The translations under genes were made by a program, and so were the position numbers. A DNA stretch of 64,000 nt, taken from Psychrobacter immobilis. Lineage in GTDB: Bacteria; Pseudomonadota; Gammaproteobacteria; Pseudomonadales; Moraxellaceae. The stretch spans positions 1 through 64,000 of the forward strand of contig NZ_CAJGZN010000007.1 in NCBI RefSeq assembly GCF_904846235.1, in the 5' to 3' direction. Below the pieces are notes generated by a model. The model was not told the origin of the DNA. It was given only the letters and a program-made list of their open reading frames with translations, and did no database searches. Within the stretch, counting starts at the first letter, position 1. Each line of letters begins with the position of its first letter. Of this stretch, positions 25,045 to 34,731 are shown in pieces.

Positions 25045-27318
25045 TTATTTGTCATCTATTTTATCTACTTTTATACCCTCAGTAGTAGCGATAGAGGCGT
25101 CGTTATCTTGAGCAGAGTCAGGTAGACGGTTTGGGTCAAGCGCGCCTTTTTTGTTTTTAGGGGCACTACCATTGCCATTACTATTCGTAGAGGTTTTGGC
25201 CTTCGAAGTCGCTGTCGAATTTGCAGACATGACGCCTTTATTATCCACATTAGTAGCAGACGTTTTTGGCTCTTCTACTGGCTCACTTTTCTCTACAGTA
25301 GTGCTAGAAGGTGACTTAGTCTCGGTGTTACTGCTTTGGGTGGCTGATGACTGATTAGCAGTGTTTTGCTCATCATTTTTGTCACTATCTACCGAAGACT
25401 CTGGCGCTGCTGTCTGGCTATCGTCAGGGTTAGGTTCCTGCTCTTTACGCTTTTCAGGGGCTTTTGAGTTAGATTCAAAGTTAGCATCAGCTGCCATACG
25501 AGCCTGCTCTTGCTTAGGCGTTACATCGACTGGCTTCGGCTGTACTTCATCGTCTACCACTAGCGATATGAGCTTACGGTCACGAGGGACAGTACCGTCA
25601 AACTTATCGGTGATGACGTGCAGTTTGCCTTCTTTATCTACCGTATATAGCGGTACAAATTGCTTATTATCCGCTTTATACTGCTCAAAGCTATAGCTAT
25701 CCGTGATGTTAGTAATCTTAATTCGAGCTTTTTTGGACAGCATACTGGCAAGCTTGGTATAGGTCACATCTTTGCCAAACAACCACTGTGAGTGGAAGTT
25801 CGATTGCTTGTCATCACGCTCGCTTTTGACTTTTTCATCACTGAATTTAAGACGGTATAGCTTACGCTCACCAAATTCATGACGATAATGAATCTCAGAC
25901 AATGTATTCATTTCTTTGTCCATACTCATCGCAAACAAGCGACCAATACCGATCAGATCCAGATGATGATCTGCGTGATCAGAGATGGGATTACCAAAGT
26001 AAGTACGCAGACCGCTCATGCGTGCGCGTGCAATATTAGTGTAGTTATTGTGCGCAACGATGACGTCAAAGCCTTGATCTTTGAGAGAGGTAGCAATCAA
26101 TAGCGTAATTGGGTTTGAGCCAACGATAAGGATACCGTTGGTCTCAGGCTCACGTACGCCTAGTAGATTACCGACGACCTTTGCACCCAGGCCCTGAATC
26201 ATGACCGTACCGATAATGACCATAAATACCAGAGGTACAAGTAGCTCTACGCCTTGAATATCATACTCTTGCAAACGAATCGCAAACAGGGATGAGATAG
26301 CAGCAGCGACGATACCACGTGGCCCAATCCAGCTAATCATCAGCTTTTCATTGGTCTTAAGGTTCGAGCCGATAGCCGATGCCCAGACCGATAGTGGACG
26401 TGCGACAAACATTACAATCGCGAGGAGCACTAGCCCTGCAAAACCAACACTAAGCAAGCTTGCCAACTCTACACGCGCCGCCAGAATAATGAACAGCACT
26501 GAAATCAGCAAAATGGTCAACGACTCATTAAACTCTAAAATCGTCTCGCGTGGGAATTTTGGCCAGTTCGCCAATGCCACGCCCAGTACTGTGACGGTCA
26601 ATAGACCAGATTCATGCTCTAGATGATTCGATATCGAAAATAACACCAGTACAAATGCTAAGGTAAAGACATTACGTAAGAATTCAGGAATCATATGACG
26701 GCGCATAAGGAATGCAAGTAGCCAAGCGCCCGCCATACCCATTGCAGTTGCCAATACGACAATTTTAGCAAACAGTAGAATACTACTGGCTTCGCCGCCT
26801 GAGATAATGTACTCATAGACCAATACCACAGCGATAGCGCCGATTGGGTCAATGATAATACCTTCCCACTTTAGGATGTTGGAAATGGTTTTGTTGGGGC
26901 GTACACTACGCAGCAGCGGCATAATGACTGTCGGACCCGTCACACAGACTAACGCACCGAAGAGTAGAGCAATCAATGGATCGACATCGAATAGTAAATA
27001 AGTCGATAGGGCCACGATCGCAATGGTAATCAGCACACCGACTGATACCAGCATCTGTACCACGGTACCATGTTGCTTAATTTCATCGAACTCTAGCGTT
27101 AGCGATCCTTCAAATAGGATAATTGCCACGCCCAAAGAGATGAAAGGAAACATCAGCTCGCCTAATACCAAATCTGGGTCAAATACACCCAGCACTGGGC
27201 CGACGATAATACCAATCAGTAATAAAAATAAAATGGATGGTTGCTTTAAATACCAAGCCAACCATTGGGCGGCAATGCCAATCCCAACCACGCCGGATAG
27301 CAAAAGGGCGGTATCCAT
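25045..27318 (-). CDS. CPA1/NhaP-type cation:proton antiporter with long C-terminal tail
   Basis: 757 residues. Residues 1-390 form about 12 membrane helices of the sodium/hydrogen exchanger family, with VCVTGPTVIMPLL and WEGIIIDPIGAIAVV around the ion-binding Asp residues. Residues about 395-500 resemble a TrkA-N/RCK Rossmann domain (GILIVGSNPITLLIATSLKDQGFDVIVA), suggesting nucleotide-regulated gating. The last 150 residues are a Ser/Thr/Asn/Lys-rich, low-complexity, probably disordered tail. The family exchanges Na+ or K+ for H+; the ion is not decided by sequence. AAGGAT precedes the ATG. Confidence 0.88.
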   Translation of the reverse strand: MDTALLLSGVVGIGIAAQWLAWYLKQPSILFLLLIGIIVGPVLGVFDPDLVLGELMFPFISLGVAIILFEGSLTLEFDEIKQHGTVVQMLVSVGVLITIAIVALSTYLLFDVDPLIALLFGALVCVTGPTVIMPLLRSVRPNKTISNILKWEGIIIDPIGAIAVVLVYEYIISGGEASSILLFAKIVVLATAMGMAGAWLLAFLMRRHMIPEFLRNVFTLAFVLVLFSISNHLEHESGLLTVTVLGVALANWPKFPRETILEFNESLTILLISVLFIILAARVELASLLSVGFAGLVLLAIVMFVARPLSVWASAIGSNLKTNEKLMISWIGPRGIVAAAISSLFAIRLQEYDIQGVELLVPLVFMVIIGTVMIQGLGAKVVGNLLGVREPETNGILIVGSNPITLLIATSLKDQGFDVIVAHNNYTNIARARMSGLRTYFGNPISDHADHHLDLIGIGRLFAMSMDKEMNTLSEIHYRHEFGERKLYRLKFSDEKVKSERDDKQSNFHSQWLFGKDVTYTKLASMLSKKARIKITNITDSYSFEQYKADNKQFVPLYTVDKEGKLHVITDKFDGTVPRDRKLISLVVDDEVQPKPVDVTPKQEQARMAADANFESNSKAPEKRKEQEPNPDDSQTAAPESSVDSDKNDEQNTANQSSATQSSNTETKSPSSTTVEKSEPVEEPKTSATNVDNKGVMSANSTATSKAKTSTNSNGNGSAPKNKKGALDPNRLPDSAQDNDASIATTEGIKVDKIDDK

Positions 27319-28198
27319 AAATTAATCCTTTTATAATCTTGTCATATTTTATATCTATCGATAGCTGTTATAAGATAGTCGCTACCGTTTATTTAACAAT
27401 AAGTTGTTATCCGTTTTTGTTGTAGCTAGGCCATCGCACTGATAGCCATCATGAATCACAACATAAGCTAGATATGATATAACTACTATAAAGTAGCAAA
27501 GACAAAAGCGCTTCTAGATAAATCACAATACGCTAGAAATGCAAAAGATGGAAAACAAGAGTGATGACAGCCAGTTTAATAAGGTCGTAATAAACAGTCT
27601 TATATATAAGCTAACTTTTGTTTGTTTAGTAAAATATTTGGTTTGACATCATACCATGATTTTATTTCAAGCTGATGTAAGCCGTACCTGCTAAAAAGCT
27701 ATCTCACGGCCATAAAAGTATACGAAGCCCGTATGAAATAACGCTGCCTTGGGTTATCCTGCACTATGCAAAAGGCTTCAGCAAAATACTTCAAGTTTTT
27801 ATTTATCATACAGTAGCTGCGTGGGGCATGCACGTCGCGCGCATAGGATAATAGTGTTGGCGCTATGAAATGTCATATACTGAACGTTGAAAGTATTTAT
27901 TTTTATAAGACGCTATTAATCATGTTCTACACTATTAACCATCTTCTAAAGACAAGCGCTCTATAAGTATTCAAGTAGTGAGTAGTGATAAAAATAAGCG
28001 TAAAGTAACGGCTAAATAGCTATGACCATAAGTTCGAATAAAAGTGCTGTGCCGCATAAATAGACAAGATAAATAGATAAAAGAATATAGTTTCACCAAA
28101 TAGTAACGAATAGGGGCATGCCGCTTGGTGTAGTCGCTATCGCTGACAATCATAACGTGGCTGTTAATAACAGCGATTACTCATATGGAGGACACAAA
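27319..28198. other. Intergenic region, about 880 bases
   Basis: The longest gap in the window, between the antiporter (minus) and the DegP-like protease (plus). It is mostly A+T-rich with a small G+C patch near 27820-27850 (GCATGCACGTCGCGCGC). Short open frames exist but lack ribosome-binding sites and family likeness. I see no RNA gene. Confidence 0.5.
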
Positions 28199-29653
28199 AT
28201 GCCTATCAATATGTTCAAAGGACAGACCACTGCTAATATGCAGCGCTGGTTAAAACGTAGTGCGCTGGCACTTGCTGTTAGTACCGCGATGTTTGCTAGT
28301 ATTAATGTCACGACGATAAACGGTGCTCAGGCTGCAGTCACTACGGCTGATTTCTCTGGTTTGGTGCAACAAGTCACGCCAGCAGTGGCACGCGTCAATG
28401 TCACCAAAACGATTAGTGAAGCCGAGCTCGCTAAGGCTCAGACTGCTGAAGTATTGCGTCAGTTCTTTGGTGATCGTCTACGTATTCCTGATCGAGTCGC
28501 GACGCCAGCGATTGAACATGCTTATGGTACGGCCTTTTTTATTACCTCTAATGGATATATGCTGACCAACCATCATGTCATCGCAGGTGCGGACAAAATC
28601 ACTGTGACGCTCAATGATAGAACCGAGCTTGATGCAACCTTGGTCGGTAGTGACGAGCGCTCAGATGTGGCCGTGCTAAAAGTTGAGGGCAACCAATTTC
28701 CAGCCCTGCCTATTGGCGACTCCAGCGGTCTAAAAGTAGGGGAGCCAGTATTAGCAATTGGTTCGCCATTTGGTTTTGACTATTCAGCCTCTGCTGGTAT
28801 TGTCAGTGCCAAGTCGCGTAGTTTTTCGCGTGAGACGAGCGTGCCATTTATCCAAACGGATGTAGCGCTAAACCCTGGTAACTCTGGCGGGCCACTATTT
28901 AACCAGCGCGGCGAAGTGATTGGAATCAATTCGCGCATTTTTAGTGGTACTGGCGGTTATATGGGACTGTCATTCTCTATCCCTATTGACGCTGCTATGG
29001 ACATTTATGAGCAGCTAAAAAATGACGGTGAAGTGGCGCGTGCATATCTAGGAATCTATCCACAAGATATCGATCGCAATCTGGCCGAGGCTTATAATTT
29101 AGAGCGCCCTCAAGGTGCCTTACTGACTCGTGTATCACCAGATTCACCAGCACAAAAATCAGGCCTAAAACCTGGTGACATCATTTTGCAATACAATGAC
29201 GTACAAATCATGGAGGCATCAGACTTGCTGAACTTGCTCAACCGAGCGCGTCCAAGCGACTCCTTCCGTGCACGGATTCAGCGCAACGGTAAGCAGATGG
29301 TAATTAACGGCAAGCTCGCTTATGCGCCCAATGATGTAAGAGCACAGAGCGGTAATGAGCAAAATGATGATGTACAGTTGGGCTTGCGTTTACGCGATTT
29401 GACGGCAGATGAACAAGCAGAAATCGCAGTCGATAATAAAACGGGCATATTGGTTACCACAGTGGATCCTACTGGATTGGCCGCGCGCTCAGGTATTCTG
29501 GCAGGTGATGTCATCACTAACTTTCATCAAAAGCCGATCGAAACAGTGGCAGATTTTTCAGGTGCTATCTCATCTCTTCCTAAAAAAGGCGTGGTCACTA
29601 TAGAAGTTATACGCCAAGGCATTCCTGCTATTATTGGTCTGCGTATTGAGTAG
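28199..29653 (+). CDS. DegP/MucD-type periplasmic serine protease
   Basis: 484 residues from ATG 28199, which has a perfect GGAGG 7 bases upstream; a longer frame from 28118 lacks one. A signal peptide (KRSALALAVSTAMFAS...AQAA) is followed by a trypsin-like domain with catalytic His (LTNHHVIAGAD), Asp (ERSDVAVLKV) and Ser (LNPGNSGGPLF), then two PDZ domains (about residues 270-360 and 385-480; GLKPGDIILQYND and GILAGDVITNFHQK). The protein degrades misfolded envelope proteins. Family-level assignment to the HtrA group is firm; the choice between DegP, DegQ and MucD naming is not. Confidence 0.92.
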   Translation: MPINMFKGQTTANMQRWLKRSALALAVSTAMFASINVTTINGAQAAVTTADFSGLVQQVTPAVARVNVTKTISEAELAKAQTAEVLRQFFGDRLRIPDRVATPAIEHAYGTAFFITSNGYMLTNHHVIAGADKITVTLNDRTELDATLVGSDERSDVAVLKVEGNQFPALPIGDSSGLKVGEPVLAIGSPFGFDYSASAGIVSAKSRSFSRETSVPFIQTDVALNPGNSGGPLFNQRGEVIGINSRIFSGTGGYMGLSFSIPIDAAMDIYEQLKNDGEVARAYLGIYPQDIDRNLAEAYNLERPQGALLTRVSPDSPAQKSGLKPGDIILQYNDVQIMEASDLLNLLNRARPSDSFRARIQRNGKQMVINGKLAYAPNDVRAQSGNEQNDDVQLGLRLRDLTADEQAEIAVDNKTGILVTTVDPTGLAARSGILAGDVITNFHQKPIETVADFSGAISSLPKKGVVTIEVIRQGIPAIIGLRIE

Positions 29654-30305
29654 GTGTCATGATTAAAGCGTGACTGTTAACGTCACTAATAATGTAATTT
29701 AGATTATGGTTCAGGGTATAAAGGCAGCGCGCACGTCAATAATTGTGCTTTCTATTTAGCTTATTAATAGAATATTGTATATTTATGAGCATCGGTACGA
29801 GAGGGTTGCCTTTTCGATTCTATCGACCTACTATCGATGTGTTGACGATTCGTTAATATTACATAAGAGACTTATCAGCGTACGTTGATTGAGCTAAAAT
29901 GCTCCTTTAATGATGTAACTATTTATCTACAAGGTTTTAGGCCAAGCTTTATAATTTCAAGCAAAAAATCATATACGTTTTTTGGCACTAAATTTATGGG
30001 CTGACTGCCAATTGATTGATAGCGGTCAAATCAAAATATGCTACACTAACGAGCACTCTTATTATTATATTTCTGTCGGTTAGTAAGCAGGCCTTTACTC
30101 TTGGTAGTTTGCCATCACGATACTGATATCGTAGATATAATCATCTATGGTACAAACGCTATTATAGTAAGTAGAGACGCAGCATTAACATCAAGCAAGT
30201 TACGCCATCAGCGTTTATCAACGCACACAAAGCAATGGCCACTTGCAAACGACCTATCATGTGACAGCTTTAATAAAAGCTAGGATAATACAGTAAGGCA
30301 CGGTT
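29654..30305. other. Intergenic region, 652 bases
   Basis: It lies between the protease gene and dapA, both on the plus strand. It contains a perfect inverted repeat, ACGATA-CTGA-TATCGT, at 30117-30132 and a TACACT -10-like element near 30042. An open frame at 30101-30283 has no ribosome-binding site or recognisable product. Confidence 0.45.
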
Positions 30306-31211
30306 ATGAGCACAGCATACGACGAGATCAAAACCCGACTACAAGGCTCAATGGTAGCCTTGGTAACGCCCATGCACCCTGACGGTAAGGTCGATTATAA
30401 ACGTCTCGCAGATCTCATAGATTGGCAGATTGAGCAGGGCACACATTGTCTTGTGGCTGTTGGTACTACTGGCGAATCAGCGACCCTATCTATGCAAGAG
30501 CATAGCGATGTCATTCGCTATTTTGTCCAGCATGTCAAAGGTCGTGTACCGGTCATCGCGGGTACTGGTGCCAACAACACGATGGAAGCCATCAAGTTGA
30601 CTCAGGATGCTGCCGATGCAGGCGCAGACTGTGCGTTGCTCGTTGCTCCTTACTACAATAAGCCGCCACAAGAAGGCTTATTTCAGCATTATCAAGCCAT
30701 TGCTAAAGCCGTAAATATACCGCAAATGCTGTATAACGTGCCTGGACGTACAGTGGTTGATATCGCTCAAGAAACGGTAGAGCGTTTGTGTGATATCGAT
30801 AATATCGTTGCTATCAAGGATGCGACAGGATCTGTCGGTCGCGGTGAGCAATTGATAAAAGCCGTTGGTGACAGAATGGTTGTACTATCTGGTGATGACG
30901 GTACTGCGCTTGATCTAATGAAAGTAGGCGGCAAAGGCAATATCTCAGTCACTGCTAACGTGGCGCCAAAAGCCATGAGCGAGACTTTTTCTGCGGGTTT
31001 AAGTGGTGATTTTGAAGCGGCTGGTAAAATCCATGACGTGGTCAAGCATCTGCACCGTGACCTATTCATCGAATCAAGCCCTATCCCAGCTAAGTACGCC
31101 TTGCATAAAATGGGCATTATCGATAAAGGGATCCGTCTGCCATTGGTTTGGCTCGCAGAGCAGCATCATGCAACTATCGACGAAGCATTGGTTCGAGCAA
31201 ACATACTATAA
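30306..31211 (+). CDS. dapA: 4-hydroxy-tetrahydrodipicolinate synthase
   Basis: 301 residues, about the usual size. Diagnostic blocks are GSMVALVTPMHPDGKVDY, VAVGTTGESATLS (substrate-binding TT), the LYNVPGRT tyrosine block, and AIKDATGSVGRG with the Schiff-base lysine. The enzyme condenses pyruvate with aspartate semialdehyde, the first committed step to diaminopimelate and lysine. It is followed by a small lipoprotein gene and purC, the same order as E. coli dapA-bamC-purC. The start follows a weak ribosome-binding site (AGGCACGGTT). Confidence 0.95.
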   Translation: MSTAYDEIKTRLQGSMVALVTPMHPDGKVDYKRLADLIDWQIEQGTHCLVAVGTTGESATLSMQEHSDVIRYFVQHVKGRVPVIAGTGANNTMEAIKLTQDAADAGADCALLVAPYYNKPPQEGLFQHYQAIAKAVNIPQMLYNVPGRTVVDIAQETVERLCDIDNIVAIKDATGSVGRGEQLIKAVGDRMVVLSGDDGTALDLMKVGGKGNISVTANVAPKAMSETFSAGLSGDFEAAGKIHDVVKHLHRDLFIESSPIPAKYALHKMGIIDKGIRLPLVWLAEQHHATIDEALVRANIL

Positions 31212-31337
31212 ATTGATATTCGGCGATTTAAGACTTGCTGCACATTAGATGAGTGCCATTCGAGCTAGCAGCAAGTCAACTTATCATGATAAGTCCATCG
31301 CCTACATGAGCAATAACTGCTAACTCAGAGAGACAAC

Positions 31338-31664
31338 ATGATGACAGTAACATCAAAGACAGCATCATCAACGACAAAATTATTTCCAGCAATGCTGACC
31401 TTGGTTTTGGGTAGCACTTTGGTATTAAGCGGCTGTCAAGCGACCAAAAACCTGCTTGGTAAACGTGATAACGGCAGCTTAGATTATCAACAAAGCAAAA
31501 AGCTTGCACCGATAGAGCTACCTGCTGCCCAAGAAACGGCACCTTTTGTGCCTTTGTATTCAACACCTAATGCTGGGGCAAACACGCTCCAACTACAAAA
31601 TGAGTCAGGCAATCAGTATCAGCTGCCAAAACCTCAGCGTGCTGTTAGCAGCACTTCGAACTAA
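31338..31664 (+). CDS. Small lipoprotein in the bamC position (probable mini-BamC)
   Basis: 108 residues. A signal peptide with lipobox LSGC is followed by about 73 mature residues that are hydrophilic and proline-rich (GSLDYQQSKKLAPIELPAAQ..., later QLPKPQRAV). It lies between dapA and purC, exactly where E. coli has bamC. Its length and composition resemble only the N-terminal unstructured segment of BamC, which in E. coli lies along BamD; the two globular helix-grip domains are missing. It may therefore be a minimal BamC. This is an inference from position and the tyrosine/proline-rich segment; direct identity is low. GAGAG precedes the first ATG. Confidence 0.7.
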   Translation: MMTVTSKTASSTTKLFPAMLTLVLGSTLVLSGCQATKNLLGKRDNGSLDYQQSKKLAPIELPAAQETAPFVPLYSTPNAGANTLQLQNESGNQYQLPKPQRAVSSTSN

Positions 31665-31792
31665 ACTTATTCCCTTATCTATATCGCTGACTGTTGCGTT
31701 TTTTATCATAGCCGCAAGCCATGTATCTTACATCAGTCAGCGGTAGCTGCGCGTTTTTACCACATAAGCTTGAACGAACAGGAACCCCCATA

Positions 31793-32506
31793 ATGCAAAA
31801 GCAACAACTGCTGTATAAAGGTAAAGCCAAATCTGTCTATGAAACAGAAGACAATGATCTTCTGATTTTGCACTTCCGTGATGATACCTCAGCGCTTGAT
31901 GGTAAGCGTATCGAACAATTAGCACGTAAAGGTGTGGTTAATAACCGCTTTAATGCTTTTATCATGCAAAAATTGTCTGATGCTGGTATCGAAACACATT
32001 TCGAGAAGCAATTGTCTGATGACGAAGTATTAGTTAAACGCTTGGACATGATTCCTGTAGAGTGCGTGGTTCGTAACTTTGCAGCTGGTAGTTTGGTGCG
32101 TCGTTTAGGCTTAGAAGAAGGTCAGGCATTGACGCCGCCAACTTATGAGCTGTTTTATAAAGATGATGCGCTAGGTGATCCGATGGTTAACGAATCACTT
32201 TCTGTATCTCTTGGTTGGGCGACCAAAGAGCAATTGGCTAAGATGGAAGAGCTAACCTATCAAGTCAACGATGTACTAAAGGCATTGTTTGATGCGGGTG
32301 ATTTGATTCTAGTTGATTTTAAACTAGAGTTTGGCGTATTCCATGACCGTATCGTGTTAGGTGACGAGTTCTCACCAGATGGCTGCCGTATCTGGGATAA
32401 GAACACTAAGAAGAAACTTGATAAAGACCGTTTCCGTCAGTCATTAGGTGATGTGATCGAAGCTTATGAAGAAGTCGCTGACCGTATTGGTGTACCATTA
32501 AAATAA
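31793..32506 (+). CDS. purC: Phosphoribosylaminoimidazole-succinocarboxamide synthase
   Basis: 237 residues from ATG 31793 (AGGAA 8 bases upstream), the same length as the E. coli enzyme; the upstream in-frame extension is non-coding. Key blocks are [57 protein letters not shown] and [15 protein letters not shown]. The enzyme ligates aspartate to CAIR using ATP in de novo purine synthesis. A terminator follows. Confidence 0.96.
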   Translation: MQKQQLLYKGKAKSVYETEDNDLLILHFRDDTSALDGKRIEQLARKGVVNNRFNAFIMQKLSDAGIETHFEKQLSDDEVLVKRLDMIPVECVVRNFAAGSLVRRLGLEEGQALTPPTYELFYKDDALGDPMVNESLSVSLGWATKEQLAKMEELTYQVNDVLKALFDAGDLILVDFKLEFGVFHDRIVLGDEFSPDGCRIWDKNTKKKLDKDRFRQSLGDVIEAYEEVADRIGVPLK

Positions 32507-32529
32507 GTATCTGATACTTAGCATAAAAT

Positions 32530-32559
32530 AAAAAACTGAGCCATGTGCTCAGTTTTTTT
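32530..32559 (+). terminator. Rho-independent terminator after purC
   Basis: AAAACTGAGC (32532-32541) pairs with GCTCAGTTTT (32547-32556) and is followed by more T residues. It lies 25 bases after the stop. Confidence 0.9.
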
Positions 32560-32793
32560 ATGGCATTATATTTATGATGGTACCCTAGTGAGGACTCGAA
32601 ACTTGGGCTGTGAGCTATATATGCCAATAGATTAAATTATTAAGATAATGACGGTGTACTTAGCATACATACTCTATCTGTGATCAATGCGCTATACACT
32701 AATAGATATTGTATCGTAAGCATCTATAAATAAGTTTAGAGTAAGTAACAATAAAATTATTACAATTATGATTTGTGAAGGTAGCGGTCAATA

Positions 32794-33204
32794 ATGAACA
32801 ATATTAAAATTAAAGATTGTCTAGATATAGTTAGTATCCATGAAGATAGCATAGTTATAACTTTAAATAAAAAATACTCTTCTGGCAAAGATGTTGCTAG
32901 GGATATTGAAAGTCAGCTACCTAGTAACAATGATCTAGAGGTTGAAAACTGGGATTCTTTTTATGATAACTTATGCTCTTTGGATTACGAACTCGATAAA
33001 AGATTTAAAAGTTTAACTATAATTCATAGTTCGTATTTAGATGTACATGACGAATCAATGATCACTTATCTTCAAGCTATTATTGATGCTTGTAACAGTT
33101 ATTATAGATCTGCTGATGCTAACAAGGGATTTAGTTTATATGCTGTTTTTCTATCTAAGCATATGGATATTTATAAAGAAGTAGAATCTTTAAATGTGCG
33201 ATAG
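32794..33204 (+). CDS. Orphan barstar-like protein
   Basis: 136 residues, A+T-rich relative to its neighbours. Residues about 26-65 (KYSSGKDVARDIESQLPSN, then VENWDSFYDNLCSLDYELDKRF) match the barstar pattern: a helix, then N-W-D-x-[FL]-x-D-x-L, the segment in which barstar contacts the barnase active site. A strand (LTIIHSSYL) and a C-terminal helix/strand follow. Barstar-family proteins inhibit RNases or act as immunity proteins for barnase-type or polymorphic toxins. No toxin gene is adjacent, so this is an orphan. Family assignment rests on motif reading only. Confidence 0.65.
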   Translation: MNNIKIKDCLDIVSIHEDSIVITLNKKYSSGKDVARDIESQLPSNNDLEVENWDSFYDNLCSLDYELDKRFKSLTIIHSSYLDVHDESMITYLQAIIDACNSYYRSADANKGFSLYAVFLSKHMDIYKEVESLNVR

Positions 33205-33606
33205 TTAAACCCACTGACTAAGTGAGTGACTATCTAAATAACTCAAGCTACTGATAAGAACCAGCGCGGAGTCGAAGGTTTATGTTCTGACTAGGGAAGC
33301 GAATCAGTGAAAGCACCTAATTAGTTCGCCATAAGCATACTTCAAAGGAACCAGCTAATTCACCCTTCAAACCTATTAACAGACCACTTAAAATAGACCA
33401 CCATAATGGAACCACTTATAACAGACTGCAATTCCTATCTATTTATCAACCAGTATCACTCTTTAGGCACAGACTTATAGTTTAGCTCGTATAAAAAATC
33501 AAACATAGCGCCAACATTGTCCTCGATACCTTATCTTACTTTTATGCTAATTTGTTAGTACTTACTCATATCAATTAGACCATAGAAATAAGAAAAGGTT
33601 TCGCTA
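33205..33606. other. Intergenic region, 402 bases
   Basis: It lies between the barstar-like gene and the glycosylase gene. It shows repeated short wording (GACCACTT, GGAACCACTT around 33380-33420) but no gene, terminator or RNA that I can recognise. Confidence 0.45.
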
Positions 33607-34239
33607 ATGTCTACTGCCTCATCAACCGTTTTGGAGCCTGACTGGTTCACTCGTCCGACCTGTGTGGTCGCTGCTGACCTGATTGGTAAAGTCTTATGTC
33701 GACAGCTAACCGATAGTGATGGACAGCAAAAAACGCTACGTATGCGTATCTCTGAGACTGAGGCCTATATTGGTCAAGATGATCCCGCTTGCCACTCACA
33801 TGCAGGCACTCGAACGGCACGCACAGAGATTATGTATGAGCAAGGCGGTGTGTTCTATGTCTATTTGACCTATGGCGTGCATCATATGCTAAATTTGATT
33901 AGCGGCTCTGTAGAGTCGCCTGAATCGGTATTGATCCGCGCTGGGTTTTTGACTGATGATAGTGATCGTCTGATTGAAGAGCAACAACTCAGTTCAGATA
34001 AGCAGTTTACTCACCCTAAGCAGTTTGCAGGCCCTGGCAAATTGACCAAACGCTTGCAAATTGATCGCGATTTATATGGCAAACCTGTTTCGCCGACATC
34101 AGACGTTTGGATAGAAGATGATAATTGCCAGCCACCTGTATCACTACGCCCACGTATTGGTATTGATTATGCCGGTGATGCCAAAGACTGGCTGCTACGT
34201 TATATATGGACCGAGCATCCTTCCTTATCTAAGAACTAG
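33607..34239 (+). CDS. DNA-3-methyladenine glycosylase (Mpg/AAG family)
   Basis: 210 residues. Blocks include LIGKVLCRQL, the catalytic Glu region RISETEAYIGQDDPACHSHAG, the EQGGVFYVYLTYGVHHMLNLI core with the base-flipping tyrosine region, and FAGPGKLTKRLQID. This is the mammalian-type AAG fold (Pfam Pur_DNA_glyco), which excises alkylated purines and hypoxanthine. It is unrelated to AlkA and Tag. It is followed by the YqfO-like gene 37 bases downstream, probably in the same transcript. Confidence 0.93.
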   Translation: MSTASSTVLEPDWFTRPTCVVAADLIGKVLCRQLTDSDGQQKTLRMRISETEAYIGQDDPACHSHAGTRTARTEIMYEQGGVFYVYLTYGVHHMLNLISGSVESPESVLIRAGFLTDDSDRLIEEQQLSSDKQFTHPKQFAGPGKLTKRLQIDRDLYGKPVSPTSDVWIEDDNCQPPVSLRPRIGIDYAGDAKDWLLRYIWTEHPSLSKN

Positions 34240-34276
34240 CAGATTGAGATTCAAAACTATTCTATGAGGTAAGCCT

Positions 34277-34588
34277 ATGTACAAGTTGACTGTTTTTATT
34301 CCTGATGCAGCGTTAGACCAAGTAAAGTCTGCTTTGTTTGCTGCTGGCGCTGGGAAGATTGGAAACTATGAGCAATGCTGTTGGCAGGTACAAGGAAGCG
34401 GTCAGTTTATGCCATTATCAGGTAGTACGCCGCACATTGGCACACAGGATAGTTTAGAAATGGTCGATGAGTGGCGAGTGGAAATAGTGGTAGATGAAGC
34501 TTTTATCGATGCTACCATTGCCGCGTTAAAAGAAGCGCACCCCTATGAAACGCCAGCTTATGATGTGATAAAAGTTTTGGATTTCTAG
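34277..34588 (+). CDS. YqfO/NIF3 PII-like domain protein
   Basis: 103 residues. MYKLTVFIPDAALDQVKSALFAAGAGKIGNYEQCCWQVQGSGQF and the C-terminal AHPYETPAYDV block match the ferredoxin-like (PII/CutA-like) domain that is inserted in NIF3/YqfO proteins and also occurs alone, as here. The free-standing domain has no established function. GAGGTAAG precedes the ATG. Confidence 0.85.
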   Translation: MYKLTVFIPDAALDQVKSALFAAGAGKIGNYEQCCWQVQGSGQFMPLSGSTPHIGTQDSLEMVDEWRVEIVVDEAFIDATIAALKEAHPYETPAYDVIKVLDF

Positions 34589-34637
34589 TTTTATAAAGCA
34601 AGAATCTCAGCTTATAAAGTATAAGATTTCTTATAAA

Positions 34638-34672
34638 AAAACCCAATAAGCCACTTAATGACTTATTGGGTT
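34638..34672 (-). terminator. Terminator of the lipoprotein gene at 34732-35121
   Basis: Stem AACCCAATAAG (34640-34650) pairs with CTTATTGGGTT (34662-34672). On the minus strand the stem is followed by a run of seven T residues. On the plus strand there is no T run, so it acts mainly on the minus-strand gene. Confidence 0.82.
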
Positions 34673-34731
34673 CCAAAGGTTAAAAGGCTTTAATTGCCTA
34701 TAGAAAAAGGGTGTGAACGCCTCAAAAGTAA

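Noticed and set aside
30101..30283. Small open frame upstream of dapA
   Set aside because: It has no ribosome-binding site, no recognisable product and overlaps a perfect inverted repeat that looks regulatory.
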